Source of the DNA: Herbidospora galbida
GTDB taxonomy: Bacteria > Actinomycetota > Actinomycetes > Streptosporangiales > Streptosporangiaceae
NCBI RefSeq assembly: GCF_005233835.1
Contig: NZ_SZQA01000002.1
Coordinates: forward strand, 124,001-188,000
Direction of reading: 5' to 3'
DNA length: 64,000 nucleotides
Shown piece by piece: positions 15,634-23,864 of the stretch (its first letter is position 1; the number at the start of each line of letters is the position of its first letter). The notes under the pieces are model-generated. The model had not been told where the DNA came from. It saw only the letters and a program-made list of their open reading frames with translations, and searched no databases. Position numbers and translations under genes: made by a program.

Positions 15634-15820
15634 CTAGGCGAAGCCGTAACAGAAGAATGTTCTAACGAGCGAAGCGAGCAGCATCCCGAGCGAAGCGAGG
15701 CCTTGCCAGGGAGCGCGAGGGGACGGAGTCCCTTCGCATCGGGGGTCTGGGGGTCGCCCCCCCAGAAATACGAAAGTCCCGCGAAGGTGGTCCGAAGGCC
15801 ACCGAGCAGGGCTCGCCGAG
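15634..15820. repeat. att-linked flank repeat R3 next to the intact tRNA-Gly
   Basis: Same blocks as R1 and R2: GGCGAAGCCGTAAC, CGAGCGAAGCGAGC, GGAGCGCGAGGGG and GGGGGTCTGGGGGTCGCC, followed by the tRNA terminator hairpin. The repeat is the downstream flank of tRNA-Gly and was copied together with the tRNA 3' half at earlier insertion events. Confidence 0.65.
15772..15815 (-). terminator. Intrinsic terminator of tRNA-Gly
   Basis: Read on the minus strand just beyond the tRNA: a long hairpin with arms AGCCCTGC...GCGGGACT around GGTGG/CCACC and a short TTCGGA-containing loop, followed by TTTCGT. The same hairpin accompanies the truncated tRNA copy at 12957. Confidence 0.65.
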
Positions 15821-15891
15821 AGCGGGTGACGGGAATCGAACCCGCGCTGTCAGCTTGGGAAGCTGATGTTCTGCCATTGAACTACACCCGC
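15821..15891 (-). tRNA. tRNA-Gly (anticodon CCC)
   Basis: On the minus strand 71 nt fold as a tRNA: acceptor GCGGGTG/CACCCGC, D-arm with GTTCAATGGCAGAAC, anticodon stem TCAGC/GCTGA with loop TTCCCAA (anticodon CCC), and T-arm GCGGG-TTCGATT-CCCGT. CCA is not encoded. Four partial copies of its 3' 41 nt lie to the left, all ending at the anticodon-loop boundary, so the gene is an integration hot spot. Confidence 0.95.
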
Positions 15892-15958
15892 GAGGTGCTC
15901 CGCCTACTCTACATGATCCACGCCAAGCCCACGTCCCCATTCCCACTACCCTGTCGTC

Positions 15959-16534
15959 GTGCTGCTTTCAGATCGCGACATCAAAGCCGAGGTGGACAGG
16001 GGCAGAGTCCGGCTCACCCCCTACGACCCCGACATGATCCAACCGTCCAGCATCGACGTCCGGCTCGACCGGATGTTCCGGGTCTTCGAGAACCACCGCT
16101 ACCCGCACATCGACCCGTCCTGCGAGCAGCCCGACCTGACGAGGCTCGTCGAGCCGGACAAGGACGAACCGTTCATCCTCCACCCGGGGGAGTTCGTCCT
16201 GGCCAGCACCTACGAGGTCATCAAGCTCCCCGACGACATCGCCAGCCGCCTGGAGGGCAAGTCGAGCCTGGGCAGGCTGGGGCTTCTCACCCACTCGACG
16301 GCCGGCTTCATCGACCCCGGTTTCGAGGGCCACGTCACTCTGGAGCTCAGCAACGTCGCCACGCTCCCCATCAAGCTGTGGCCCGGCATGAAGATCGGTC
16401 AGCTCTGTCTGTTCCGGCTGAGCAGCCCCGCCGAGCACCCGTACGGCTCGGCCGCGTACGGTTCGAGGTACCAGGGGCAGCGTGGGCCCACGCCGTCGCG
16501 GTCTTTCCTCAACTTCCACCGCACCAAGATCTAA
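15959..16534 (+). CDS. dcd: dCTP deaminase
   Basis: A 191-residue trimeric dCTP deaminase/dUTPase-fold protein. [17 protein letters not shown] is near the N-terminus, [20 protein letters not shown] and [20 protein letters not shown] form the active-site region with the catalytic Glu segment, and the nucleotide-binding C-terminal tail is [14 protein letters not shown]. It supplies dUMP/dUTP for thymidylate synthesis; some actinobacterial homologues also hydrolyse the triphosphate. GTG 15959 follows TACCCT at 15947-15952 by 6 nt, indicating a leaderless mRNA and supporting this start. Confidence 0.95.
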   Translation: MLLSDRDIKAEVDRGRVRLTPYDPDMIQPSSIDVRLDRMFRVFENHRYPHIDPSCEQPDLTRLVEPDKDEPFILHPGEFVLASTYEVIKLPDDIASRLEGKSSLGRLGLLTHSTAGFIDPGFEGHVTLELSNVATLPIKLWPGMKIGQLCLFRLSSPAEHPYGSAAYGSRYQGQRGPTPSRSFLNFHRTKI

Positions 16535-16669
16535 AAAACGAGCAAAGCACCTTATGTGTCAGGGGAAGACCGTTGGGCAACCATTAGGTGACATCTGCCT
16601 TAAGTTCACGTTCTGCCTGGTTGCCTCTACTCTTCTCTGCGGACAGTCCCCGCACATCTGGAGATCCAC

Positions 16670-17287
16670 GTGCGTCTGCGTCTCACGCCCCGTGAGGACA
16701 GTTACTACGACTTGTTCGCCGACTCGGCGAACAACCTCGTCACAGCGTCACGGCTGCTGGTCGAGATCATCAGTGACGGTTCCGACCGTGAGGCTCTCGC
16801 TGAGAAGATGCGCGCGTGTGAGCACGCGGGCGACGAGCGTACTCACGCCATCCTGAACCGGTTGAACGAGAGCTTCATCACACCGTTCGACCGGGAAGAC
16901 ATCTACAAGCTCGCCTCCAACCTCGATGACGTCATGGACTTCATGGAGGCGGCGGCCGATCTGATCGTGCTCTACCAGATCGACCACCTGCCGAAGGAAG
17001 TCGTGCGGCAGGTCGAGGTGCTCGAACGCGCGGCCGAGCTGACCGCCGAGGCGATGCCGCGGCTGCGGTCGCTCAACAACATGAACGAGTACTGGATCGA
17101 GATCAACCGTCTCGAGAACCAGGCCGACCAGGTCTACCGGCGGTTGCTGGCCAAGCTGTTCTCCGGCGAGTACGACGCCCTGACCGTCCTCAAGATGAAA
17201 GAGGTCATCGACCAGCTCGAGTCCGCCGCTGACGCGTTCGAGCATGTCGCCAACACGGTCGAGTCGATTGCGGTCAAGGAAAGTTAA
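16670..17287 (+). CDS. DUF47 family protein, Pit accessory/regulator
   Basis: A 205-residue all-helical PhoU-like protein (YYDLFADSANNLVTASRLLV, HAGDERTHAILNRLNESFIT, LASNLDDVMDFMEAAADLIV). DUF47 proteins are encoded next to Pit phosphate transporters and are thought to modulate them. Here the stop is followed directly by the transporter's GTG at 17288, so the two are translationally coupled. A GTTCAC at 16604-16609 upstream might be part of a PHO box, but I cannot see a convincing array of repeats. GTG 16670 follows a modest GGAG. Confidence 0.9.
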   Translation: MRLRLTPREDSYYDLFADSANNLVTASRLLVEIISDGSDREALAEKMRACEHAGDERTHAILNRLNESFITPFDREDIYKLASNLDDVMDFMEAAADLIVLYQIDHLPKEVVRQVEVLERAAELTAEAMPRLRSLNNMNEYWIEINRLENQADQVYRRLLAKLFSGEYDALTVLKMKEVIDQLESAADAFEHVANTVESIAVKES

Positions 17288-18286
17288 GTGGAGCTTGCGC
17301 TCGTCATCAGTGTGGTCGTCATCGCACTGGTGTTTGACTACACGAACGGCTTCCATGACGCCGCGAACGCGATCGCGACCTCGGTCTCGACGCGCGCGCT
17401 GACGCCCAGGGCCGCCCTGCTGATGGCCGCCGTCATGAACTTCATCGGCGCCCACCTGGGGGAGCAGGTCGCCAAGACGGTCGGCAGCGGCATCATCGAG
17501 CCGCCCGAAGGCACTCACGGTCTGGTCATCGTGGGGGCCGGGCTGGTCGGCGCGATCACGTGGAACCTGATCACGTGGTACTTCGGTCTGCCCTCGTCAT
17601 CGTCCCACGCGCTCATCGGCGGGCTCGTGGGGGCGGCGCTGGCGGCCAGCACGACCGTCCACTGGGACGGGGTGCTGGAGAAGGTCGTGGTGCCGATGAT
17701 CCTGTCGCCGCTCGTGGGGTTCTCCCTCGCGGGTGGCATCATGATCGCCATTTTGTGGATCTTCCGCAAATCGAACCCGCACACCACCGGCCGCGGTTTC
17801 CGCTACGCCCAGACGGTGTCGGCCGCCGCCATGGCCCTCGGCCACGGGCTGCAGGACGCGCAGAAGACCATGGGCGTGATCTTCCTCGCGCTGGTCGTCG
17901 GCGGCTACAACCAGCCCGGCGACAGCATCCCGCAGTGGGTCATCCTGGCCGCCGCGGCGGCGATCTCCCTGGGCACCTACGCGGGCGGCTGGCGCATCAT
18001 GCGGACCCTCGGCCGGCGCATCATCGCCCTCAACCCACCCCAGGGCTTCGCCGCGGAGAGCGCCGCCGCGACGGTCCTCTACGTGGCGGCGATCGGCTTC
18101 CAGGCCCCGATCTCCACCACCCACACCATCACCAGCGCGATCATGGGCGTCGGCGCGACCAAGCGCCTGTCGGCCGTCCGCTGGGGCGTCGCGGGCAACA
18201 TCGTCACCGCCTGGGTCCTCACGATCCCGGCGGCGGGCATCGTCGCGGCGATCACCTACTGGATCGCCCACGCGATCATCGAGTAA
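17288..18286 (+). CDS. Inorganic phosphate transporter, PiT family
   Basis: A 332-residue PiT permease with the duplicated signature: FDYTNGFHDAANAIATSVST near the N-terminus and QAPISTTHTITSAIMGVGAT near the C-terminus. At least eight hydrophobic segments are visible. PSSSSHALIGGLVGAALA and GHGLQDAQKTMGVIFLAL are further family blocks. It imports phosphate, usually as a metal-phosphate complex driven by protons or sodium. It forms an operon with the DUF47 gene and is followed by a good intrinsic terminator. Confidence 0.95.
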   Translation: MELALVISVVVIALVFDYTNGFHDAANAIATSVSTRALTPRAALLMAAVMNFIGAHLGEQVAKTVGSGIIEPPEGTHGLVIVGAGLVGAITWNLITWYFGLPSSSSHALIGGLVGAALAASTTVHWDGVLEKVVVPMILSPLVGFSLAGGIMIAILWIFRKSNPHTTGRGFRYAQTVSAAAMALGHGLQDAQKTMGVIFLALVVGGYNQPGDSIPQWVILAAAAAISLGTYAGGWRIMRTLGRRIIALNPPQGFAAESAAATVLYVAAIGFQAPISTTHTITSAIMGVGATKRLSAVRWGVAGNIVTAWVLTIPAAGIVAAITYWIAHAIIE

Positions 18287-18298
18287 CCCTCTGCCGAA

Positions 18299-18340
18299 AG
18301 AACAGGCGCGCGATCCCACGATCACGCGCCTGTTTCCTTT
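18299..18340 (+). terminator. Intrinsic terminator after the Pit operon
   Basis: Hairpin arms AACAGGCGCG and CGCGCCTGTTT around CGATCCCACGATCA, followed by CCTTTT. It sits 13 bp after the transporter stop. Confidence 0.85.
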
Positions 18341-18493
18341 TCTGCTCCGTTACGGCTCCGCCCACCCCGGCACCGCCCGCCGCCCAACGGTGCTCCCCGG
18401 CATCCGGCGCCAGGCCCGCGCTCCCGGCACCGCGCCGTCACGAGCAACTGAGACGCCACGAAAAGCCTCAGGGCCACGCCTCACCAGGTCGGC

Positions 18494-19402
18494 TCACCGG
18501 GACGGCGCGTACATCACGTCGACGTCCCACCGGCTGAAGCCCAGGCCCTCGTACAGCCGGATCGCGGCCCGGTTCTCCTCGTCCACGTAGAGCATCACCT
18601 GCGACAGCCCCAGCGACCGCAGGTGCGCGAGCCCCGTCAGGGTCAGCGCCTTCCCCAGGCCCGAACCCTGCTCCGCGGGGTCGACGCCGACGACGTACAC
18701 CTCGCCGATGGGCTCGTGCCCGTGGCCGCCGTCGCCGTGGACCTTCGTCCAGTGGAAGCCCGTCATGGTCCCGTCGCGGAAGGCCAGGAAGAAGCCCGCG
18801 GGGTCGAACCAGGGCTCCCGTTCCCGGCGCCGCACGTCGTCGACGGTCCAGGCACCCTGCTCGGGGTGGTGGGCGAACGCGCGGGCGTTGAGCGCGACCC
18901 ACTCCTTCTCGTCGCGTCCGGTCTCGAACGTGGTGATCCGCACGCCCTCCGGCACCCGCGCGGCCGGGAACGGCGCGAACAGGCTGCGCCGCATCTGCCA
19001 CAGCGAGCGCACCCGCTCGAACCCGGACGAGGAGGCCAGCCGCCCGGCCCCGGGGTGGTCGCCGTGGGCCCACAGGCGCAGCCGTCCGCCGGTCTCTATG
19101 AGGATCGCGTCGAGGAGCATCCGGCCGTATCCCCGGCGGCGGGCGGCGGGGTCGATCACGAGTTCGCCGCTGGGCCCTTCGACCTCGTCGGTCGGGTCCA
19201 CATGAGCAAATCCTGACAAAACGCCCGATTCATACAAAAGTGCCGTCTTGGCTCCCGGGTCGCCTCCGTACCGCAGATGGAGCATGACGTGCTCGTTCAG
19301 CGGGCGGACGCCGTCGGCGTCGGTCGCGGCCTGGACGAGCCGCCTGACCTCGGCAACCGTGTCGTCATCGAGTCGTTCCCTGATCTCCACGTGCGCGTTC
19401 AT
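18494..19402 (-). CDS. mshD: Mycothiol synthase
   Basis: 302 residues with two GNAT acetyltransferase domains. The N-terminal one contains GELVIDPAARRRGYGRMLLD and the C-terminal one EVYVVGVDPAEQGSGLGKAL with DEENRAAIRLYEGLGF. MshD acetylates Cys-GlcN-Ins to mycothiol, the last step of the pathway begun by MshA (here at 51091). A linker with RVPEGVRITTFE separates the domains. ATG 19402 is the first start that yields a family-like N-terminus; an upstream in-frame ATG at 19450 adds a poor extension. It is convergent with the Pit operon. Confidence 0.93.
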   Translation of the reverse strand: MNAHVEIRERLDDDTVAEVRRLVQAATDADGVRPLNEHVMLHLRYGGDPGAKTALLYESGVLSGFAHVDPTDEVEGPSGELVIDPAARRRGYGRMLLDAILIETGGRLRLWAHGDHPGAGRLASSSGFERVRSLWQMRRSLFAPFPAARVPEGVRITTFETGRDEKEWVALNARAFAHHPEQGAWTVDDVRRREREPWFDPAGFFLAFRDGTMTGFHWTKVHGDGGHGHEPIGEVYVVGVDPAEQGSGLGKALTLTGLAHLRSLGLSQVMLYVDEENRAAIRLYEGLGFSRWDVDVMYAPSR

Positions 19403-19512
19403 GGAAGGCACTCTACGTACCCCCGACTGGCAAATCCCGCCAGGTGTCACCGAGGGGAATCGTTACCTTTGCGCCATTGGACGGCCAGGTGGTCACTCTA
19501 GGCTCATTTACC

Positions 19513-21252
19513 ATGACCCCTGCATCCCTCAAGAGACTCGCCGTGGCCACGGTCGCCACGGCGGGTGTCATCGCTCTCGCCATCGGCCCCGCCGGGGCCA
19601 GCGCGAGCGGCTCGGAGAAGAAGAAAGACGACGAGCTGATCCCGGTCCGGATCCTCTCGATCAACGACCTTCACGGCAACCTGGAGCCCCCGACGGGGTC
19701 CAGCGGCCGGATCGCCGACGAGAGCGGCACCATCGTCGACGGCGCCGGCGGCGCGGCCTACCTGGCCACCTACGTCAAGCAGCAGCGCAACCGCGACACC
19801 GTCCTGGTCGCGGCCGGCGACCTGATCGGCGCCTCCCCGCTGCTGTCGGCCGCCTTCCACGACGAGCCCACGGTCGCGTTCCTCGACTCGCTGGAGCTGG
19901 CCACCTCCAGCGCCGGCAACCACGAGTTCGACGAGGGCTACGCCGAGCTCAAGCGCGTCATGGAGGGCAAGTGCCACCCGGTCGACGGGTGCTCACCCGC
20001 CGGCAAGTGGAAGGGCACCGACTTCGAGTTCATCGTGGCCAACGTGATCGACACGAAGAAGGACAAGCCGGCCCTCGCGCCCTACTATGTGGAACGCATC
20101 AACGGCGAGAAGGTCGCCTTCATCGGCCTGGTCACCAAGACCACCCCGTCGATCGTGACCGCCTCCGGCATCGCCGGCCTCGAGTTCACCGACGAGGTCG
20201 CCGCCGCCAACGAGACCTCCGAGTACCTCCGCGACGTCAAGGGCATCAAGGCCCAGGTCGTCCTGGTGCACGAGGGTGACCAGGTCACCCCGAACCAGAG
20301 CCCCGACGCCTGCCCGATCACCAAGGGCGCCGGCTCGCGCATCGCCGAGGGCATCGACCCCGAGATCGACATCGTCATCAGCGGCCACTCGCACCAGGCC
20401 TACATCTGCAAGGCCACCGACCCGGCCGGCCAGCAGCGCGTCTACACGCAGGGCTCGTCGTTCGGCCGCGTGCTGACCCAGATCGACTTCACGATCGACA
20501 AGGGCACCGGCGACATCGTCCGCTCGTCGGTCGTCGCCGACAACACCGTCGTGCGCCGCACCGTCACGCCCGACCCGGCCACCGTGTCGTTCATCAACGA
20601 CTGGAAGGCCCGCGTCGCGACCGTCGCCAACAAGAAGGTCGGCGACATCACCGCCGACATCACCAACGTCGCGGTCCCGTCGGGCGAGTCCCCGCTGGGC
20701 AACCTGATCGCCGACTCGCAGCTGGAGGCCGCCAAGACCGGCGGCAACGCCCAGATCGCCCTGATGAACCCGGGCGGCATCCGCACCACCCTCACCTACG
20801 CCAGCTCGCCGGCCGGCGAGGGCCCCGGCGTGACCACCTACGGCGAGATCTTCGCGGTCCAGCCGTTCAACAACCTCGTGCAGGTCGTCACGCTGACCGG
20901 CGCCCAGCTCAAGCTGGTGCTGGAGCAGCAGTGGGTGGGCGGCCCGAACAACCAGGCCTTCACCAAGATCCTGCAGCCGTCGTCGAACCTCACCTACTCC
21001 TACAGCAACAGCGCGGCGTGGGGCTCGAAGGTGTCCGACATCAAGATCGACGGTGTGCCGGTGACCCCGACCCAGTCGATCCGCGTCGCGGCCAACAACT
21101 TCCTCGTCGGCGGCGGTGACGCCTTCGCGGCCTTCACCCAGGGCGCCGACCTGTGGAGCGGCCCGCTCGACATCGACGCGTTCGAGGACTATCTGACCGC
21201 CAACTCCCCGGTGGCCCCCCCGGTCCCCAACCACATCACTGTGCTGCCGTAA
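19513..21252 (+). CDS. Secreted bifunctional metallophosphatase/5'-nucleotidase
   Basis: 579 residues. Signal peptide LKRLAVATVATAGVIALAIG, likely cut after GASA. The metallophosphatase domain shows the di-metal motifs ILSINDLHGNLEP, AAGDLIGASP, SSAGNHEFDEGY and VISGHSHQ. The C-terminal 5'-nucleotidase substrate domain has LMNPGGIRTTL, GEIFAVQPFNNLV and NNFLVGGGDAF. It should release phosphate and nucleosides from extracellular nucleotides, fitting the neighbouring phosphate genes. TAGGCT at 19499-19504, 8 nt before the ATG, suggests a leaderless message and supports this start over 19444. Confidence 0.94.
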   Translation: MTPASLKRLAVATVATAGVIALAIGPAGASASGSEKKKDDELIPVRILSINDLHGNLEPPTGSSGRIADESGTIVDGAGGAAYLATYVKQQRNRDTVLVAAGDLIGASPLLSAAFHDEPTVAFLDSLELATSSAGNHEFDEGYAELKRVMEGKCHPVDGCSPAGKWKGTDFEFIVANVIDTKKDKPALAPYYVERINGEKVAFIGLVTKTTPSIVTASGIAGLEFTDEVAAANETSEYLRDVKGIKAQVVLVHEGDQVTPNQSPDACPITKGAGSRIAEGIDPEIDIVISGHSHQAYICKATDPAGQQRVYTQGSSFGRVLTQIDFTIDKGTGDIVRSSVVADNTVVRRTVTPDPATVSFINDWKARVATVANKKVGDITADITNVAVPSGESPLGNLIADSQLEAAKTGGNAQIALMNPGGIRTTLTYASSPAGEGPGVTTYGEIFAVQPFNNLVQVVTLTGAQLKLVLEQQWVGGPNNQAFTKILQPSSNLTYSYSNSAAWGSKVSDIKIDGVPVTPTQSIRVAANNFLVGGGDAFAAFTQGADLWSGPLDIDAFEDYLTANSPVAPPVPNHITVLP

Positions 21253-21320
21253 AGCGAGACGCGGCCGGCCGGAGGCCGGTCGTGGCTCGTGTGCTTGGAA
21301 TCTGCCCAAAGACACAGCAG

Positions 21321-21356
21321 GAAGCCCCCGGTCAACGGAGACCGGGGGCTTTCCCA
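21321..21356. terminator. Bidirectional terminator between nucleotidase gene and glnR
   Basis: Inverted repeat GCCCCCGGTC...GACCGGGGGC with AA on the left and TTTCCC on the right, lying between the convergent stops at 21252 and 21370. Confidence 0.8.
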
Positions 21357-21369
21357 TGCATGGAGGGAC

Positions 21370-22083
21370 CTAGCGGCGGGCGGTCTCCAGTTCCTGGGCC
21401 ATCTCGTTGCCGCGGTCGGGCACGAAGCGGTAGCCGACGTTGCGGACCGTGCCGATCAGCGCCTCGTACTCGGCGCCCAGCTTGGCGCGCAGCCGCCGCA
21501 CGTGGACGTCGACCGTCCGGGTGCCGCCGAAGTAGTCGTAGCCCCAGACCTCCTGGAGGAGCTGGGCCCGGGTGAACACCCGGCCCGGGTGCTGGGCCAG
21601 GTACTTGAGCAGCTCGAACTCCTTGAAGGTGAGGTCGAGCGCCCGGCCGCGCAGGCGGGCCGTGTAGGTCGCCTCGTCGATCGCCAGATCGCCGCTGCGG
21701 ATCTCGTCGGGCACCTCTTCGGCGGCGGCCAGCGACAGCTTGCCGATCGCCATGCGCAGGCGCGCCTCGACCTCGGCCGGGCCTGCGGTGTCGAGGATCA
21801 CGTCGTCCGCACCCCACTCGGCGGTCATCGCCGCGAGGCCGCCCTCGGTCACGATGACCAGGAGCGGGCAGTCGATCCCCGTGGTCCGCAGCAGCCGGCA
21901 CAGGCTCTTGGCCTGCACGAGCTCACGCCGCGCGTCGACCATGATGGCGTCGGCGGGTGGGGCGTCGAGCAGCGCCGTCCCCTCGGCGGGTGCGACCCGG
22001 ACCGAGTGAAGCAGCAGCCCGAGCGCCGGCAGGACTTCGGCGGATGGTTCCAGTGCGTTGGTCAGCAGAAGCAGATTGCTCAT
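21370..22083 (-). CDS. glnR: GlnR, OmpR-type orphan nitrogen regulator
   Basis: 237 residues. The N-terminal receiver-like domain ([20 protein letters not shown]) keeps an Asp at position 50 but lacks the usual acidic pocket. This is the hallmark of actinobacterial GlnR, which works without a partner kinase. The C-terminal winged helix is highly conserved: [40 protein letters not shown] and [10 protein letters not shown]. GlnR controls nitrogen assimilation genes and in several actinomycetes interacts with phosphate control. ATG 22083 has GAGGAGG 6 nt upstream. Confidence 0.94.
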   Translation of the reverse strand: MSNLLLLTNALEPSAEVLPALGLLLHSVRVAPAEGTALLDAPPADAIMVDARRELVQAKSLCRLLRTTGIDCPLLVIVTEGGLAAMTAEWGADDVILDTAGPAEVEARLRMAIGKLSLAAAEEVPDEIRSGDLAIDEATYTARLRGRALDLTFKEFELLKYLAQHPGRVFTRAQLLQEVWGYDYFGGTRTVDVHVRRLRAKLGAEYEALIGTVRNVGYRFVPDRGNEMAQELETARR

Positions 22084-22352
22084 GAGGCCTCCTCGCCAAA
22101 CGGGCGGGCGTGCCGGGAGAGCACCGCGCTGTGCACGATCACAGGCTCGCCTCCTTCGATCCGCGTCAACGGCAGGGCCGTAGAAACACGTAAGGACCCG
22201 GGGGCTACGTCGCCCAGGTCCCGTTGCTCGTAGATTAGCCCACAGCAACTTTGCGTCCAATGTGCGTCCACCGTGTGAACAGCACTTCACGTGGAGAATC
22301 ACCGTATCCGAACGCTCACTGTGAGTGTAAGGATCTGGGGCTGGAGAGGCGT

Positions 22353-22601
22353 ATGGCTACGGGAACGGTGCGCTTTTGGGCCGCGGCGAAGGAAGCGGCC
22401 GGAGTCGCCGAGGAGACTTTCGACGCGGAAACCCTTGGAGAGCTTGTTACCAAAATCACAAGGAACGACGCGCTGGCCAGGGTGCTTCCGCGCTGCTCGT
22501 TCCTGGTCGACGGGAATCCGGCCGGCACCCGTGATCCCCACACCGTGGAGCTGCCCGAAGGCGCCACGGTTGAGGTTTTGCCGCCGTTTGCCGGCGGATA
22601 G
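22353..22601 (+). CDS. MoaD/ThiS-family ubiquitin-like sulfur carrier
   Basis: 82 residues with a beta-grasp fold. The C-terminal GG needed for thiocarboxylate formation is present (LPPFAGG). [19 protein letters not shown] opens the protein and VLVDG-like [12 protein letters not shown] follows. It could be the small subunit of molybdopterin synthase or a sulfur carrier for another pathway; no moa genes are nearby, so the partner is unknown. ATG 22353 has GGAGAGG 5 nt upstream, which decides the start. Confidence 0.85.
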   Translation: MATGTVRFWAAAKEAAGVAEETFDAETLGELVTKITRNDALARVLPRCSFLVDGNPAGTRDPHTVELPEGATVEVLPPFAGG

Positions 22602-22636
22602 GCTGATCCGAAACCCCCCGGCCAACGGAGGATGCG

Positions 22637-23326
22637 GTGCGCAAGCTGGTGGTGGCGCTGCTCGTGCTCGTCGTGCTGGCCGTGGTGCTCGACCGCGTGG
22701 CCGTCGCCGGCGTGCAGCGGGAGATCGCCAAGCAGGTCCAGGCCAGTGCCGATCTCGACGCCCCGCCGACCGTGCAGGTCAGGGGCGTGCCGTTCCTGAC
22801 CCAGGCGATCGGCGGGCGCTACGAGGAGATCGCCATCGACATCGGTGACATCCAGCGCGAGGGGATCCGGCTCAGCGACGTACAGGCGACCCTCTTCGGG
22901 GTCGAGGCGCCGCTGATGGACCTGATTCAGAACGCCACAGGCACCAAGATCGTCGCCGAGCGCGTCACCGGCACGGTGACCATCTCCGAGGAGACCCTCA
23001 ACTCCCGCGCCCCGCGCGGCATCAAGATCGAGGGCGGCGGCGGCGACGGCACGGTCCGCGTCTCCGGCGAGGTGACCGCGATGGGCAACAAGGTGCCGGT
23101 GACCGCCGACATGAAGGTCGAGGTCAAAGACGGGGTGCTGCGGCTCACCCCGGCCAAGGTGACGATCGCGGGCGGGTTCACCGTGCCCAACGCCGAGCGC
23201 CTGGTCACCTTCACCGTGCCCGTGCAGGGCCTCCCGCTCGATCTGAAGATCACCGAGGTCCGGTCCGCCCCCGGGGGTGGCCTGGCCATCGACGCGACGG
23301 CGACCGATGTCCCTCTTTCGCGGTGA
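22637..23326 (+). CDS. DUF2993 (LmeA-like) secreted/membrane-anchored protein
   Basis: 229 residues. An N-terminal hydrophobic segment (LVVALLVLVVLAVVLDRVAV) serves as a signal peptide or anchor. The rest is a beta-rich DUF2993 domain with VQVRGVPFLTQAIGGRYEEI and GVEAPLMDLI. The mycobacterial relative LmeA acts in lipomannan elongation in the periplasm, but in this lineage the ligand is unknown. GTG 22637 has GGAGG upstream. The end overlaps the start of the sigma-factor gene if ATG 23307 is used. Confidence 0.85.
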   Translation: MRKLVVALLVLVVLAVVLDRVAVAGVQREIAKQVQASADLDAPPTVQVRGVPFLTQAIGGRYEEIAIDIGDIQREGIRLSDVQATLFGVEAPLMDLIQNATGTKIVAERVTGTVTISEETLNSRAPRGIKIEGGGGDGTVRVSGEVTAMGNKVPVTADMKVEVKDGVLRLTPAKVTIAGGFTVPNAERLVTFTVPVQGLPLDLKITEVRSAPGGGLAIDATATDVPLSR

Positions 23327-23864
23327 ACCGAAGCGCCGCCGGTTGCGTTCTGAGGATGTGAGCAGAGCCGGTACGGCCGACGAGGAGCTCGTCAGGGCCC
23401 TTTTCGACGACCATGCCGGGCCGCTCTACGGTTACGTGCTGCGATTGACCGGTGACCCGGGGAGGGCGGAGGACATCGTGCAGGAGACCATCCTCCGGGC
23501 CTGGAAGAACCCGATCGCCGACCGCCCGGTCCGGGCGTGGTTGTTCACCGTGGCCCGCAACCTGGTCGTCGACCAGGCCAGGGCGCGCAAGTCCCGCCCG
23601 CAGGAGACCGGCGACGAGGCGCTGGCGATCCTCCCGGCCGACGACGAGCTCGACAAGGCCGTCGAGTCATGGGCCATCGCCGACGCGCTGGCCTCGCTCC
23701 GGCCCGACCACCGTGAGGTCCTGCTGGCCGTCTACTACGGCGGCCAGTCGGTCAAGGAGGCCTCCGAGTCGCTCGGCATCCCGCCGGGCACCGTCAAGTC
23801 GCGCACCTACTACGCGCTGCGCGCGCTCAAGCTGGCGCTGGAGGAGCGGGGGCTCGCGCCGTGA
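23307..23864 (+). CDS. ECF RNA polymerase sigma factor
   Basis: About 185 residues. Region 2 is ELVRALFDDHAGPLYGYVLR with DPGRAEDIVQETILRAWKNP and VRAWLFTVARNLVVDQARAR. Region 4 is LRPDHREVLLAVYYGGQSVK with EASESLGIPPGTVKSRTYYA. The partner anti-sigma gene overlaps its stop by 4 nt (GTGA). ATG 23307 would overlap the preceding gene by 20 nt; GTG 23358 (V-S-R-A-G-T) is an alternative that resembles family N-termini. Group membership resembles SigL/SigK-type with a zinc anti-sigma factor. Confidence 0.93.
   Translation: MSLFRGEPKRRRLRSEDVSRAGTADEELVRALFDDHAGPLYGYVLRLTGDPGRAEDIVQETILRAWKNPIADRPVRAWLFTVARNLVVDQARARKSRPQETGDEALAILPADDELDKAVESWAIADALASLRPDHREVLLAVYYGGQSVKEASESLGIPPGTVKSRTYYALRALKLALEERGLAP

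Noticed and set aside
16580-16630. PHO box before the DUF47-Pit operon
   Set aside because: Only one GTTCAC and one GGTGAC are present, with spacing that does not fit 11-bp direct repeats.
19993-21357. 454-codon minus-strand open frame opposite the 5'-nucleotidase
   Set aside because: Shadow frame made of Asp/Val/Gly/Arg repeats; the opposite strand has a complete signal peptide and enzyme motifs.
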